NCBI RefSeq assembly: GCF_023838525.1
Contig: NZ_JAHUQD010000011.1
Span: forward strand, 1-64,000
Origin: Caldicoprobacter algeriensis
GTDB lineage: Bacteria > Bacillota > Clostridia > Caldicoprobacterales > Caldicoprobacteraceae
DNA length: 64,000 bases
Reading direction: 5' to 3'
Shown here piece by piece: positions 43,364-52,683 of this stretch. Every line of letters starts with the position of its first letter. The stretch's first letter is position 1. A model generated the notes under the pieces. The model saw nothing but the letters and a program-made list of their open reading frames with translations. It was not told where the DNA came from and did not search any database. Made by a program: the position numbers and the translations under genes.

Positions 43364-44686
43364 CTGGTTAAAAAACACAGGATTGCAGGAGTAGAGGCTG
43401 GCAGCATTGCTGAAGAGGTGGGTATAGAGCCGGGAGATTTTTTGCTGGCCGTCAACGGGCAGGCGGTAGAGGATATACTGGATTATATGGAATGGACGAG
43501 CAGCGACGAGGTAAACATTACTGTAGAGAAGAGCGATGGGCAGGTATGGGAGCTGGAGATCGAAAAGGACCCTGATGAGGACCTGGGTTTGAACTTTGAA
43601 CAGCCCCTCATGGACAGGCAGCGGGTATGCCGTAACCGTTGCATATTTTGTTTTATAGACCAGCTGCCCAGGGGGATGCGCTCCACCCTTTACTATAAGG
43701 ATGATGACTGGCGCCTGTCCTTTTTGATGGGGAACTATATAACCCTTACCAACTTGACCGAAAAGGATGTAAAGCGAATAACGTCCAGGCATATAAGCCC
43801 TTTGTATGTGTCGGTGCACACCACCAATCCCCAGCTGCGCCAGCGGATGATGGGAAACAGGCGGGCGGGTGAGGCACTCAACATCTTGAAGGAGTTTGAA
43901 AAGGCAGGTATATCCATACACTGCCAGATCGTGCTGTGCCGTAACTGGAACGATGGTGCAGAGTTGGATCGCACGCTGTCCGACCTGTGGAACATGAGGT
44001 CTATAGTAAAGTCGGTGGCGGTGGTGCCCGTTGGCCTGACCAAACACCGTCAGGAGCTGGAGGACATACTGCCCTTTGATGCCGAGTCTGCCGCCCGGGT
44101 TGTGGAGCAGGTGGAAAGGTGGCAGAGGAAATGTCGCAAGGAAAGCGATACCGCTTTTGTGTTTGCGGCCGATGAGTTGTATATCCTGGCTGGTAGAGAG
44201 TTTCCGCCTTACGAGGAATACGAGGACTTCCCGCAGATCGAGAACGGGGTGGGATTGATTGCCAAGCTGGTACATGAATTCGACGAGGCCATTGATGATT
44301 ACCGCGAAAGAAGTGTGGCTGCAAGGGAGGTCTCTGTGGCTACGGGGGTATCGGCTTATCCTACCATCAGGGCACTGATGGACAGGGTACAGCAGGCCAT
44401 GGGGGTGACTGTGCACGTTTATCCCGTTGTCAACCGCTTTTTTGGAGAAAGCGTTACGGTGGCAGGGCTGATAACGGGAGGAGATATGATAGCCCAGCTT
44501 AAGGATAAAGATTTGGGACAGGCACTGCTCATACCCTCTACCATGCTCCGCAGAGGTGAAGACGTGTTTTTGGACGATATCACCTTGGAAAGCTTAAGCG
44601 CATCGCTGGGAGTTCCTGCTATTCCGGTTCCAGTGGACGGAAGAGAGCTCCTTGAAGCCATATCAAAGATAGATAGATGCCGTTGA
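43364..44686 (+). CDS. DUF512 radical SAM protein with N-terminal PDZ domain
   Basis: A 440-residue protein: PDZ-like domain (about 1-70, AGVEAGSIAEEVGIEPGDFL), radical SAM core with C89-x3-C93-x2-C96 (CRNRCIFCFIDQLPRGMR), and a C-terminal DUF512 domain with TGVSAYPTIRALMD and the GLITGGDMIAQL motif. It is almost always located next to der in Clostridia; the reaction is unknown. No ATG, GTG or TTG allows the complete PDZ domain; CTG 43364, 6 nt after GGGGAGAGG, seems to be the start. GTG 43418 would remove the first 18 residues. Confidence 0.85.
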   Translation: MVKKHRIAGVEAGSIAEEVGIEPGDFLLAVNGQAVEDILDYMEWTSSDEVNITVEKSDGQVWELEIEKDPDEDLGLNFEQPLMDRQRVCRNRCIFCFIDQLPRGMRSTLYYKDDDWRLSFLMGNYITLTNLTEKDVKRITSRHISPLYVSVHTTNPQLRQRMMGNRRAGEALNILKEFEKAGISIHCQIVLCRNWNDGAELDRTLSDLWNMRSIVKSVAVVPVGLTKHRQELEDILPFDAESAARVVEQVERWQRKCRKESDTAFVFAADELYILAGREFPPYEEYEDFPQIENGVGLIAKLVHEFDEAIDDYRERSVAAREVSVATGVSAYPTIRALMDRVQQAMGVTVHVYPVVNRFFGESVTVAGLITGGDMIAQLKDKDLGQALLIPSTMLRRGEDVFLDDITLESLSASLGVPAIPVPVDGRELLEAISKIDRCR

Positions 44687-44706
44687 AAGAGGGGTGTGAT
44701 GGAGAA

Positions 44707-46020
44707 ATGGATAAACCCATAGTGGCCATTGTCGGTCGCCCTAACGTCGGAAAATCTACATTTTTTAATCAAATCGTTGGCAAGAGGATATCCATAGTGG
44801 ATGACCAGCCAGGGGTGACACGTGACAGGATTTATGCTGATGCCGAGTGGCTCAATAGGAAATTTACTCTTGTGGATACAGGAGGATTGGATCCTGAAAG
44901 CGATGATGAGCTGCTGGTCCACATAAGGCGACAGGTGGAGATTGCCATAGATACCGCCGATGTGATTATATTTCTTGTGGATGGGCAGGTGGGGGTAACG
45001 CCGGCAGACCAGCAGATAGCCAACCTCCTGCGCAGGACTAAGAAACCCGTGGTGCTAGCAGTAAACAAGATTGATAACCGTGAAGATGAGTCGATGGTAC
45101 TGGACTTTTTCAGCCTGGGGTTGGGTGAGCCCATTGGCATTTCAGCAACCCACAAGAGGGGGATAGGCGACCTTCTGGACAGGGTGGTGAAACACCTGCC
45201 CGATAAAGAGGTTAAAGAGGAAGAAGACCAAGTGATAAAGATAGCTGTGGTGGGTAGGCCCAATGTAGGCAAATCTTCGTTGGTAAACCGTATCCTGGGC
45301 GAAGAGCGGGTTATAGTGAGCGATATTCCAGGGACCACAAGGGATGCCATTGATACCCCTTTTGAGATGGACGGCAGGGAATACGTGATCATCGATACGG
45401 CCGGGATCCGCAGGAAAAGCCGTATAAATGAGGCTCTAGAGCGTTACAGCGTACTGCGGGCCTTGGCCGCTATAAGGCGGTGCGACGTTGCCCTCATCAT
45501 GCTTGATGCTACCCAGCCGGTGGCTGAGCAAGATGCTAAGATTGCCGGCCTGGTGCATGAGGAGGGGAAAGCGTCGGTGATAGTGGTGAACAAATGGGAT
45601 CTGGTAGAAAAGGATACCTATACGATGGAGGAATACAAGAACCGCATTCTGCAGAAGCTGGGCTTTATCGCCTATGCTCCCATGGTGTTTATATCGGCCA
45701 GGACGGGTCAAAGGGTAAACAGGGTGTTAGAGCTGGTGGATGAGGTGTACAGCCGGTATACCATGCGGGTTTCCACCGGGGTGCTCAATGATTGCATCTC
45801 GGATGCGGTGGCCGTGGCTGCTCCGCCTTCGGAAAAAGGCAGGATGCTCAAGATTTACTATGTCACCCAGGTTTCGGTCAAGCCACCCACCTTTGTCCTG
45901 TTTGTCAATGACCCCGAGCTCATGCATGATTCTTATCAGAGGTATCTGGAGAATTACCTGCGCAAAATGTTCGGTCTGACCGGAACTCCCATCAGGTTGC
46001 TGGTGCGCCAGAGGAGTTAA
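44707..46020 (+). CDS. der: ribosome biogenesis GTPase Der (EngA)
   Basis: A 437-residue double-GTPase needed for 50S ribosome assembly. G domain 1 has GRPNVGKSTFFN, DTGG and NKID; G domain 2 (from about 175) has GRPNVGKSSLVN, DTAG and NKWD; a KH-like domain ends the protein (about 350-437). It starts 20 nt after DUF512 and precedes plsY and gpsA, a gene order well kept in Clostridia. Confidence 0.96.
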   Translation: MDKPIVAIVGRPNVGKSTFFNQIVGKRISIVDDQPGVTRDRIYADAEWLNRKFTLVDTGGLDPESDDELLVHIRRQVEIAIDTADVIIFLVDGQVGVTPADQQIANLLRRTKKPVVLAVNKIDNREDESMVLDFFSLGLGEPIGISATHKRGIGDLLDRVVKHLPDKEVKEEEDQVIKIAVVGRPNVGKSSLVNRILGEERVIVSDIPGTTRDAIDTPFEMDGREYVIIDTAGIRRKSRINEALERYSVLRALAAIRRCDVALIMLDATQPVAEQDAKIAGLVHEEGKASVIVVNKWDLVEKDTYTMEEYKNRILQKLGFIAYAPMVFISARTGQRVNRVLELVDEVYSRYTMRVSTGVLNDCISDAVAVAAPPSEKGRMLKIYYVTQVSVKPPTFVLFVNDPELMHDSYQRYLENYLRKMFGLTGTPIRLLVRQRS

Positions 46021-46066
46021 AGAAAAGATAAGGGGTTGGGGAGGTTGGAATTTAGGAGGTGTGAGC

Positions 46067-46663
46067 GTGAAACTGTTTATTGCCGTTCTTGCAGGTTACC
46101 TGCTGGGCAGCATACCACCGTCTTTTCTGGCGGGGAAGATAGCCAGAAACATCGATATAAGGCAGTACGGTAGTGGCAATGCAGGGGCCACCAATGTGCT
46201 TCGAGTACTGGGCGTCAAAGCCGGCATTGCGGTATTTTTGGCTGACATCCTGAAAGGGGTTTTGGCTACTCTCATCGGGAGATGGATGGCTGGTGAGATA
46301 GGGGCTGTTCTGGCAGGGTTTGCTGCCATTGTAGGGCACAACTGGCCGGTATTTCTCAATTTCAGGGGAGGCAAAGGTATAGCCACTTCGTTTGGTGTGC
46401 TGCTGGTGCTCTTCCCGCTCATCAGCGCCATACTCTTTGTGGTAGGAGTGATTATAATCGCCATAACCGGGTACGTTTCCCTGGGGTCTATAACGGCGGC
46501 TATTCTGTTTCCCATACTGCTGGTCATATTCGGATATGACTGGAAGATGGTGCTGTTTGGAGTGCTGGTTGGGGGATTGGCTTTGTACAGGCACAGGAGC
46601 AATATATCCAGGCTCATAGAGGGGAAGGAAAATAAGCTGGGCGAGCGGGCAAGAGTTCAGTAA
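46067..46663 (+). CDS. plsY: glycerol-3-phosphate acyltransferase PlsY
   Basis: A 198-residue membrane enzyme that moves an acyl group from acyl-phosphate to glycerol-3-phosphate, the first step of phospholipid synthesis. The three loops are seen: GSIPPSFLAGKI, GSGNAGATNVLRVLG and HNWPVFLNFRGGKGIATSFG. GTG 46067 follows GGAGGTG. It is placed between der and gpsA, the latter making its substrate. Confidence 0.95.
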   Translation: MKLFIAVLAGYLLGSIPPSFLAGKIARNIDIRQYGSGNAGATNVLRVLGVKAGIAVFLADILKGVLATLIGRWMAGEIGAVLAGFAAIVGHNWPVFLNFRGGKGIATSFGVLLVLFPLISAILFVVGVIIIAITGYVSLGSITAAILFPILLVIFGYDWKMVLFGVLVGGLALYRHRSNISRLIEGKENKLGERARVQ

Positions 46664-46743
46664 GCCAGAGCTGGAGAAGTAGAGATGAATTTAAGCGAAA
46701 TGAAGGATGAAAGCAGGGCGCTCTTTTACATGTTGGACTCTGG

Positions 46744-46826
46744 GCATATAAAACAAAGTGTAAAGGCATAAGCGAGAGCATATAAAACGAAATGCAGATG
46801 TATAAGCCGGAGCATAAAACACAGGG
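46744..46826 (+). repeat. 34-bp imperfect tandem repeat
   Basis: Two 34-bp units (46744-46777 and 46778-46811) starting GCATATAAAAC match at 26 of 34 positions; a third partial unit (GCATAAAACA) follows up to the gpsA ribosome site. It fills the plsY-gpsA spacer and encodes nothing obvious. Confidence 0.7.
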
Positions 46827-46838
46827 AGAGGATTGCTT

Positions 46839-47867
46839 ATGGTACATAGAGTAGCAATTGTCGGAGCAGGCAGCTGGGGCACAGCCCTGTCGGCCATGCT
46901 GGCCAAGAAGGGCATGCAGGTCAAGCTATGGGTGCGGGAAAGGGAGATATGCGAGCAGATTGAGAAAGCAAGGGAGAATATAAGGTATCTTCCCGGGGTA
47001 CTGATACCCAGCGGCGTGTTTCCCACCCAGTCATTAGAGGAGGCTCTAAGGGGTGCAGAGCTGACGGTGCTGGCTGTGCCGTCGCAGTATATAAGGGGCA
47101 TGGCGCAGCAGATAGCCCCTTTTGTACCTTCAGGCCACGTGATCGTCAACGTGGCAAAGGGGCTTGAGATGGATACGCTGCTGCGGCTTTCGCAGGTCAT
47201 AGAGCAGGAAATACCTTCTGCGCGCGTTGCAGTACTTTCTGGTCCAAGCCATGCCGAAGAAGTTGGGCGCGATATCCCTACAGCTGTGGTGTGCGCTTCC
47301 TACAAAAAGGAAGATGCCGAGTTTGTGCAGGATGTTTTCATGGGGCCGACGTTCAGGGTGTATACCAACCCGGACGTCATAGGCGTTGAGATGGGTGGAG
47401 CCCTTAAAAACATAATTGCACTGGCGGCCGGCATCAGCGATGGGCTGGGGTTTGGAGACAACAGCAAGGCTGCGCTTATCACCAGGGGGATAGCCGAGAT
47501 ATCCAGGCTGGGACAGGCTATGGGGGCTCATCCTCTTACGTTTGCCGGGCTGGCGGGGATAGGTGACCTGGTGGTGACGTGTACCAGCATGTACAGCCGC
47601 AACAGAAGGGCCGGGATCTTGATAGGCCAGGGCAAGCCTCTTGACCAGGTGCTGGACAGCATTGGTATGGTTGTGGAAGGGGTTACGACGTGTAAAGCGG
47701 CTTATCAGCTGGCAAACAAGCACGGCATCTCAATGCCCATAACTGAGCAGCTGTATCACGTGCTGTTTGAGGGCAAGCACCCCAAGGAAGCGGTGAGCGA
47801 GCTGATGTTGAGGAGCAGGACCCATGAGATAGAAGAAGTGGTAAGCAATATGGACATAAGATGGTAA
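46839..47867 (+). CDS. gpsA: NAD(P)-dependent glycerol-3-phosphate dehydrogenase
   Basis: A 342-residue enzyme that reduces dihydroxyacetone phosphate to sn-glycerol-3-phosphate for phospholipids. It has the nucleotide-binding GAGSWGTALSAMLA, the ...VNVAKGLEMDT segment, SGPSHAEEVG, and the catalytic Lys region GGALKNIIALAAGISDGLGF. ATG 46839 is 10 nt after GGGAGAGG; TTG 46833 is an alternative. Ends at a terminator and is followed by spoIVA, the usual order. Confidence 0.95.
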   Translation: MVHRVAIVGAGSWGTALSAMLAKKGMQVKLWVREREICEQIEKARENIRYLPGVLIPSGVFPTQSLEEALRGAELTVLAVPSQYIRGMAQQIAPFVPSGHVIVNVAKGLEMDTLLRLSQVIEQEIPSARVAVLSGPSHAEEVGRDIPTAVVCASYKKEDAEFVQDVFMGPTFRVYTNPDVIGVEMGGALKNIIALAAGISDGLGFGDNSKAALITRGIAEISRLGQAMGAHPLTFAGLAGIGDLVVTCTSMYSRNRRAGILIGQGKPLDQVLDSIGMVVEGVTTCKAAYQLANKHGISMPITEQLYHVLFEGKHPKEAVSELMLRSRTHEIEEVVSNMDIRW

Positions 47868-47895
47868 GGCACCTGTGATGGGGTGCCATTTTTTT
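47868..47895 (+). terminator. terminator of gpsA
   Basis: GGCACC / GGTGCC stem (8-nt loop) followed by ATTTTTTT, starting right after the stop codon. Confidence 0.85.
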
Positions 47896-47904
47896 GACTA
47901 CTTG

Positions 47905-47935
47905 TCATATTTTTTGTCTCCCTCCAATATATATT
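47905..47935 (+). promoter_or_regulatory. possible sigma-E promoter of spoIVA
   Basis: TCATATT (47905-47911) matches the sigma-E -35 pattern; about 14 nt later an AT-rich AATATATAT fits the -10 (CATACANT) poorly. spoIVA is sigma-E controlled in Bacillus, which is the main reason for the suggestion. Confidence 0.25.
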
Positions 47936-48065
47936 ACTAATGCAAAATCGTGATTGGTGAGCTGCCGTAAGAGGGTTAAATGCCATATGAAGCGATATTT
48001 CAGTTTGGCCGAAGCAGGATTGAGCTGTATATCAATGAGGTTCAACAAGAAAAGGAGGGGGACGG

Positions 48066-49544
48066 ATGGAGAAATTTGACTTGTATCGGGACATAGCTGA
48101 ACGAACCGATGGCGATATATACATAGGGGTTGTAGGGCCTGTTCGTACGGGCAAGTCAACGCTGATTAAGAAAATCATGGAACTGCTGGTTTTGCCCAAC
48201 ATGGAAAACGGGTTTAAGAAGGAACGCGCAAAGGATGAGATGCCCCAGAGCGGGACGGGACGCACCATCATGACCACCCAGCCCAAGTTCGTTCCCAATG
48301 AGGCCGTGGAGATCACCATAAAGGGGACTGCCAATCTTAAGGTTAGGATGGTCGACTGCGTAGGGTACCTGGTCAAGGGTGCTATAGGACACATGGAGGG
48401 CAACGGCCCGCGCATGGTTCGCACGCCCTGGTTTGACTATGATATTCCTTTTGAAGAGGCGGCCGAGCTGGGCACTCGGAAAGTGATTACTGACCACTCA
48501 ACCATAGGCCTCGTGGTTACCACCGATGGAAGCATCACAGACATTCCCAGGGTGAACTATGTGGAGGCAGAGGAGAGAGTCGTCAGGGAGCTTAAGGAGC
48601 TCAGCAAGCCGTTTATAATAATCCTTAACTCAAAAAATCCTTCGGCCCAGGAGACACTTATGTTGAGGGATGCCCTGGAGGAGAAATATGACGTGCCGGT
48701 GCTGGCCCTTGATGTGCTAAATCTTACGACAGAGGATATACATAACATATTGAGCACGGTGCTGTTTGAGTTCCCGCTGACCGAGATACGGATCGACGTT
48801 CCCAAGTGGGTTCAGAGCCTTGATGAGGACCACTGGCTTGTCAAGTACATACTGGAATACGTAAAGGGCATCACCCAAAATGTGTACAGGGTGCGGGACA
48901 TCGAAAAAGTTGGCGGCCAAGAAGAACAGCTGGAGCATATAGAGCCGCCCAGGGTGAGCAATATAAACCTGGGGAATGGGAAGGTGGCCATCAATATAGA
49001 CGTCAAGCCCGGCATGTTTTACAGGGTGCTGGGCGAGGAGTGTGGCTATGAGATTGAGGGCGATTATCAGCTGATAGGCCTGATGAAGCAGCTGGCCATA
49101 GCCAAGAAGGAGTATGACCGAATTGCCAACGCACTGCGCGATGTCCGGGAGACGGGCTACGGGGTGGTACCGCCCTCTATGGAAGAGCTGAGGCTGGAAG
49201 AGCCTGAAATCGTGAAACAGGGCAGCCGGTTTGGCGTGCGGCTTAAAGCCAGTGCACCTTCCCTGCACTTCATACGGGTGGACATTCAGACCGAGGTATC
49301 CCCCATTGTGGGTACCGAAAGGCAGAGCGAGGAGCTAGTGAGGTACCTGCTGGAGGAGTTCGAAAACGATCCTGCCAAGATATGGGAGACCAATATATTC
49401 GGCAAATCACTGCATGAGCTGGTCAAGGAAGGGCTGGCCAACAAGCTGATGAGGATGCCCGAGGATGCCCAGTTCAAGATTCAAGAAACCCTGCAGAGGA
49501 TCATAAACGAGGGAAGCGGAGGACTGATATGCATAATATTATGA
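48066..49544 (+). CDS. spoIVA: stage IV sporulation protein A
   Basis: A 492-residue ATPase that polymerises on the outer forespore membrane as the base of the spore coat. GVVGPVRTGKSTLIKKIMEL is the Walker A region; ...RMVDCVGYLVKGA carries Walker B-like features, and the C-terminal end GGLICIIL is typical of the family's membrane-anchoring region. ATG 48066 follows AAAAGGAGGGGG. Its presence proves the genome belongs to an endospore former. Confidence 0.96.
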   Translation: MEKFDLYRDIAERTDGDIYIGVVGPVRTGKSTLIKKIMELLVLPNMENGFKKERAKDEMPQSGTGRTIMTTQPKFVPNEAVEITIKGTANLKVRMVDCVGYLVKGAIGHMEGNGPRMVRTPWFDYDIPFEEAAELGTRKVITDHSTIGLVVTTDGSITDIPRVNYVEAEERVVRELKELSKPFIIILNSKNPSAQETLMLRDALEEKYDVPVLALDVLNLTTEDIHNILSTVLFEFPLTEIRIDVPKWVQSLDEDHWLVKYILEYVKGITQNVYRVRDIEKVGGQEEQLEHIEPPRVSNINLGNGKVAINIDVKPGMFYRVLGEECGYEIEGDYQLIGLMKQLAIAKKEYDRIANALRDVRETGYGVVPPSMEELRLEEPEIVKQGSRFGVRLKASAPSLHFIRVDIQTEVSPIVGTERQSEELVRYLLEEFENDPAKIWETNIFGKSLHELVKEGLANKLMRMPEDAQFKIQETLQRIINEGSGGLICIIL

Positions 49545-49547
49545 AAG

Positions 49548-49587
49548 GGATGTGCCTGGGCAAGTCCAGGAACATCCCTTTTATTTT
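49548..49587. terminator. terminator between convergent spoIVA and acyl-CoA synthetase genes
   Basis: A two-part stem (GGGATGT/ACATCCC and CCTGG/CCAGG) is followed by TTTTATTTTT; it serves spoIVA and could also act on the opposite strand. Confidence 0.8.
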
Positions 49588-49592
49588 TGGAC

Positions 49593-51251
49593 CTACTTCT
49601 TGCTATTCCTTTCCCTTATTTCCACCCTGCGTATTTTGCCGCTGATGGTTTTGGGAAGTTCGTCCACAAACTCGATTATCCTGGGATATTTATAGGGTGC
49701 AGTGGTCTTCTTTACGTGGTCCTGTAGCTCCTCGATGAGCTCCTGAGACGGTTTGTATCCCTTTGACAGGACTATCGTCGCTTTTACAACCTGCCCCCTT
49801 ATGGGGTCGGGTACGCCGGTGACAGCGCATTCTAAAACCGCTGGGTGTTCCATGAGCGCGCTTTCAACCTCAAAGGGGCCTATCCTGTAACCTGAACTCT
49901 TTATGACATCGTCTGCGCGGCCCACAAACCAGAAGTAGCCGTCTTCATCGCGCCACGCCATATCGCCGGTATAGTATATGCCGTCGTGCCATACCTCTTT
50001 TGTTCGCTCGAGGTCCCTGTAGTATCCATCAAACATTCCTACAGGCTTGCTGCTGTGGGTGCGAATGACGATCTGGCCTTCTTCACCTATGTCGCAGGAG
50101 CGCCCGTTTTCATCGACTATGTCTATATCATATCCCGGTGCGGGTTTCCCCATTGAGCCCGGTTTTGGTTCCATCCACGGGAAGGTGGCTATGGTTACCG
50201 TAAGCTCGGTCTGCCCGTAGCCTTCCATTAACTTGATTCCGGTGGCCTTCAGGAACTGGTAGTATACTTCGGGATTCAACGGCTCCCCTGCCACCACGCA
50301 ATATCTTAAGCTTTCCAGGTTGTACTGGGATAAATCTTCTTTTATGAGGAAACGATATATGGTAGGAGGAGCGCAGAAAGTGGTAACTTTATATTTCTCC
50401 ACCATCTGAAGCAGGCGCTTGGGGTCGAATTTGATGTAATCGTATACGAATACCGCGCTGCCGCATATCCATTGGCCGTATATCTTGCCCCACACCGCCT
50501 TTGCCCAACCGGTATCGGCTACCGTGTAGTGAAGGCCGCCGTCCTGCACGTTTTGCCAGTATTTGGCGGTAATTATGTGGCCCAGGGGATACGTGAAGTT
50601 GTGCTGTACCATTTTGGGATAGCCGGTGGTACCCGATGTAAAGTACAGCAGGGAAATATCGTCGTTTGTGGTGGCTTGGGCTCCAGTGGGGCGCTCAAAA
50701 TTGGACTGTGCATTGGCAATCCCCTCATAAAAGCTTATCCAGCCTTCTCTCTCGCCCCCAACCACCACTTTATATTTGAGCGACGGCGATTGGCCATGAG
50801 CCTGATCCACGTGTTCAAGCACCATGGGCTCGTTTAAGGCCACGATCATCTTGATGTCGGCGGCGTTGTTACGGTATACGATGTCTTTGGCGGTGAGCAG
50901 GTGAGTGGCCGGCACCGCTATTGCCCCCAGTTTGTGAAGCGCAAGCAGGCAAAACCAGAATTCGTAGCGTCCCCTGAGTATCAGCATCACTCTGTCACCC
51001 TTTTTTATCCCCAGGGATTTGAAGAAATTGGCCGTCTTATCGGTGTAGTATTTTATCTGCTCAAAGGTAAAAATTTCTTCTCCACCGTTGTCATCGCACC
51101 ACACCATGGCCGTTTTACGGGGCTGGTGTTTGGCTAGCTCATCGACAACGTCATAGGCAAAGTTAAAATTATCGGGTACTTTTATCTTGAAGTTTTGTAC
51201 GAAGTCCTCGTACGATGTAAAATTTCCTGAAACGAATTTCTCAAGCAACAT
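49593..51251 (-). CDS. AMP-forming acyl-CoA synthetase
   Basis: A 552-residue ANL-superfamily enzyme. It shows the P-loop-like [15 protein letters not shown] (about 182-196), [33 protein letters not shown] and the catalytic Lys motif [10 protein letters not shown] near the C-terminus. It activates a carboxylic acid to its CoA ester with ATP; medium-chain, branched or aromatic acids are typical for this subgroup. ATG 51251 is best spaced from AGAGGGG; ATG 51257 is possible. The XRE-cupin regulator 285 nt upstream is a usual partner. Confidence 0.88.
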   Translation of the reverse strand: MLLEKFVSGNFTSYEDFVQNFKIKVPDNFNFAYDVVDELAKHQPRKTAMVWCDDNGGEEIFTFEQIKYYTDKTANFFKSLGIKKGDRVMLILRGRYEFWFCLLALHKLGAIAVPATHLLTAKDIVYRNNAADIKMIVALNEPMVLEHVDQAHGQSPSLKYKVVVGGEREGWISFYEGIANAQSNFERPTGAQATTNDDISLLYFTSGTTGYPKMVQHNFTYPLGHIITAKYWQNVQDGGLHYTVADTGWAKAVWGKIYGQWICGSAVFVYDYIKFDPKRLLQMVEKYKVTTFCAPPTIYRFLIKEDLSQYNLESLRYCVVAGEPLNPEVYYQFLKATGIKLMEGYGQTELTVTIATFPWMEPKPGSMGKPAPGYDIDIVDENGRSCDIGEEGQIVIRTHSSKPVGMFDGYYRDLERTKEVWHDGIYYTGDMAWRDEDGYFWFVGRADDVIKSSGYRIGPFEVESALMEHPAVLECAVTGVPDPIRGQVVKATIVLSKGYKPSQELIEELQDHVKKTTAPYKYPRIIEFVDELPKTISGKIRRVEIRERNSKK

Positions 51252-51535
51252 ATACATCCTACCCCTCTTATGTTTGTTTAGTATGATTGTTACTATGCCT
51301 ATAGAGGTGGTGGCTTTGTGAGAAGGTTCACAGGAAGGTCCACACACCCACTACTGCTATCTGCTTAACAGCAGACTCGTCAGCTATTTTAATTCATGTA
51401 CACTTGTCTTCGCCTGTAATTCATTTCTATCTTGTAGAAGATGGGGTCTTCTTGCAGTAAAGATGATAAATTCCACGAAATATGACTCTAAAGCGTCTAA
51501 AGCGTAATTATCGTGATGAAGGGTTATAGAAATTT
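51252..51535 (-). other. spacer between XRE-cupin and acyl-CoA synthetase genes
   Basis: No gene is seen in these 284 nt. On the minus strand there are small hairpins (TCTGCT/AGCAGA near 51365 and GAAGA/TCTTC near 51440). They may form part of a leader; no known riboswitch is recognised. Confidence 0.35.
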
Positions 51536-52090
51536 TTAAAGTATGATAGCCAAAAATTTGGCAGTTTTGCCGTTTAATGCCTTCATGCCGTGCTTGAAAC
51601 TGGCATCGAAGAACAGGGCATCGCCCTCATTGAGCACCAGTTCATAGTTGTGTATTACCACTTTGAGGGTCCCTTCCAGAACGTAGTTGAATTCCTGTCC
51701 GGGATGAGAGTTGAGGGATATAGGCTGGTCATCGGGTTTTGGCTCAACTGTGACCAAAAACGGCTCGGCTTTCTTATGGGCAAAATTATAGGCCAGGCTC
51801 TGATATTTGTATTCTTTTCTTCTTTCCACTTCCAAACCTTTGCCCTTTCTCACCAGCGAGTAAATGCGCAGGCGGGGTTCCTCACCTGATAGGATTGCTG
51901 TCAGCTCCACGTTGAATTTGTTTGCCACCTGGTACAGGAAACTTACGGGTATGTCTATTTCCCCGCTTTCATATTTTTTGTACAGCTCAAGGGGGATGTT
52001 GAATTCTCGGGCCATGTCCTCTTCCGAGATGCCGGAAATCTCTCTTAGCTCTTTGATCCTCATGGCGATTTGTTTGATTTGCTCACACAT
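51536..52090 (-). CDS. XRE family regulator with C-terminal cupin domain
   Basis: A 184-residue regulator. Residues 8-65 form an XRE helix-turn-helix (IKELREISGISEEDMAREFN); residues 110-184 form a cupin_2 barrel (HPGQEFNYVLEGTLKVVIHN, GDALFFDASFKHGM). Cupin sensors bind small molecules. Its location just upstream of the acyl-CoA synthetase suggests that it controls that gene in response to the acid or its CoA ester. Confidence 0.85.
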   Translation of the reverse strand: MCEQIKQIAMRIKELREISGISEEDMAREFNIPLELYKKYESGEIDIPVSFLYQVANKFNVELTAILSGEEPRLRIYSLVRKGKGLEVERRKEYKYQSLAYNFAHKKAEPFLVTVEPKPDDQPISLNSHPGQEFNYVLEGTLKVVIHNYELVLNEGDALFFDASFKHGMKALNGKTAKFLAIIL

Positions 52091-52683
52091 AGGCTTCCCC
52101 TTCCTTGAGATATTTTATTTAAGCCTTTTACTGCTGCCAGGCACCTTTATTGTGCAGGCTATTTCCCTGTTATTGCAGCTTAACCCATAGCTTAACCGCT
52201 CAAATCTATTTGATATAACGGTCTGTCTAAACTTTTCTGTCGTGATGATTGACGATGACAATTGCTGCTTTAAAAGCTTACAGCCTGGTTTTGCGGTTTT
52301 TTGGCTTTCGTTAGCTTTTTTTCCCAGCCAGGCGGTTAAAAAGCTTTACATGGGTTTATACAAACACTGCGTTTTTGTATATAAAACTAGTATAGTAAAT
52401 ATTGTATAAATATGCAATACCTTAAATTTGTTGTATGGTGGATATTTCGCATATTATTCGTGAAATCGGGCGCCTTTCAGCTTTGGCCCTTTCCCCAAAA
52501 TGCCGGACCAAATTGTGGGGGCCTGGGCCTTGAAAAAAAGAAAATAACAAGGTATAGAAAAATTTTCCCTAAGAATAATAATTTTTAGAGGATTTTTGGA
52601 GATGAAAGCGAAAATATAAAAGTAAAAAGGTAAAATGGTGGTTTGCAGTTGCACGAATTTATGCCAAATCAGGAGGTAAATAT
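52091..52683. other. 593-nt spacer before yfmF
   Basis: This divergent spacer is AT-rich and holds no gene I can support. A GC-rich hairpin at 52485-52529 (GGCCC/GGGCC outside, CCCCA/TGGGG inside) stands out; on the plus strand it is followed by an A-run, so it reads as a terminator-like hairpin on the minus strand only weakly. Confidence 0.4.

Noticed and set aside
43343-44416. A 357-codon minus-strand frame
   Set aside because: It is antisense to the DUF512 radical SAM gene and resembles no protein.
52454-52654. A 66-codon minus-strand frame before yfmF
   Set aside because: AT-rich, Phe/Ile-rich translation, no ribosome site, overlapping a hairpin.
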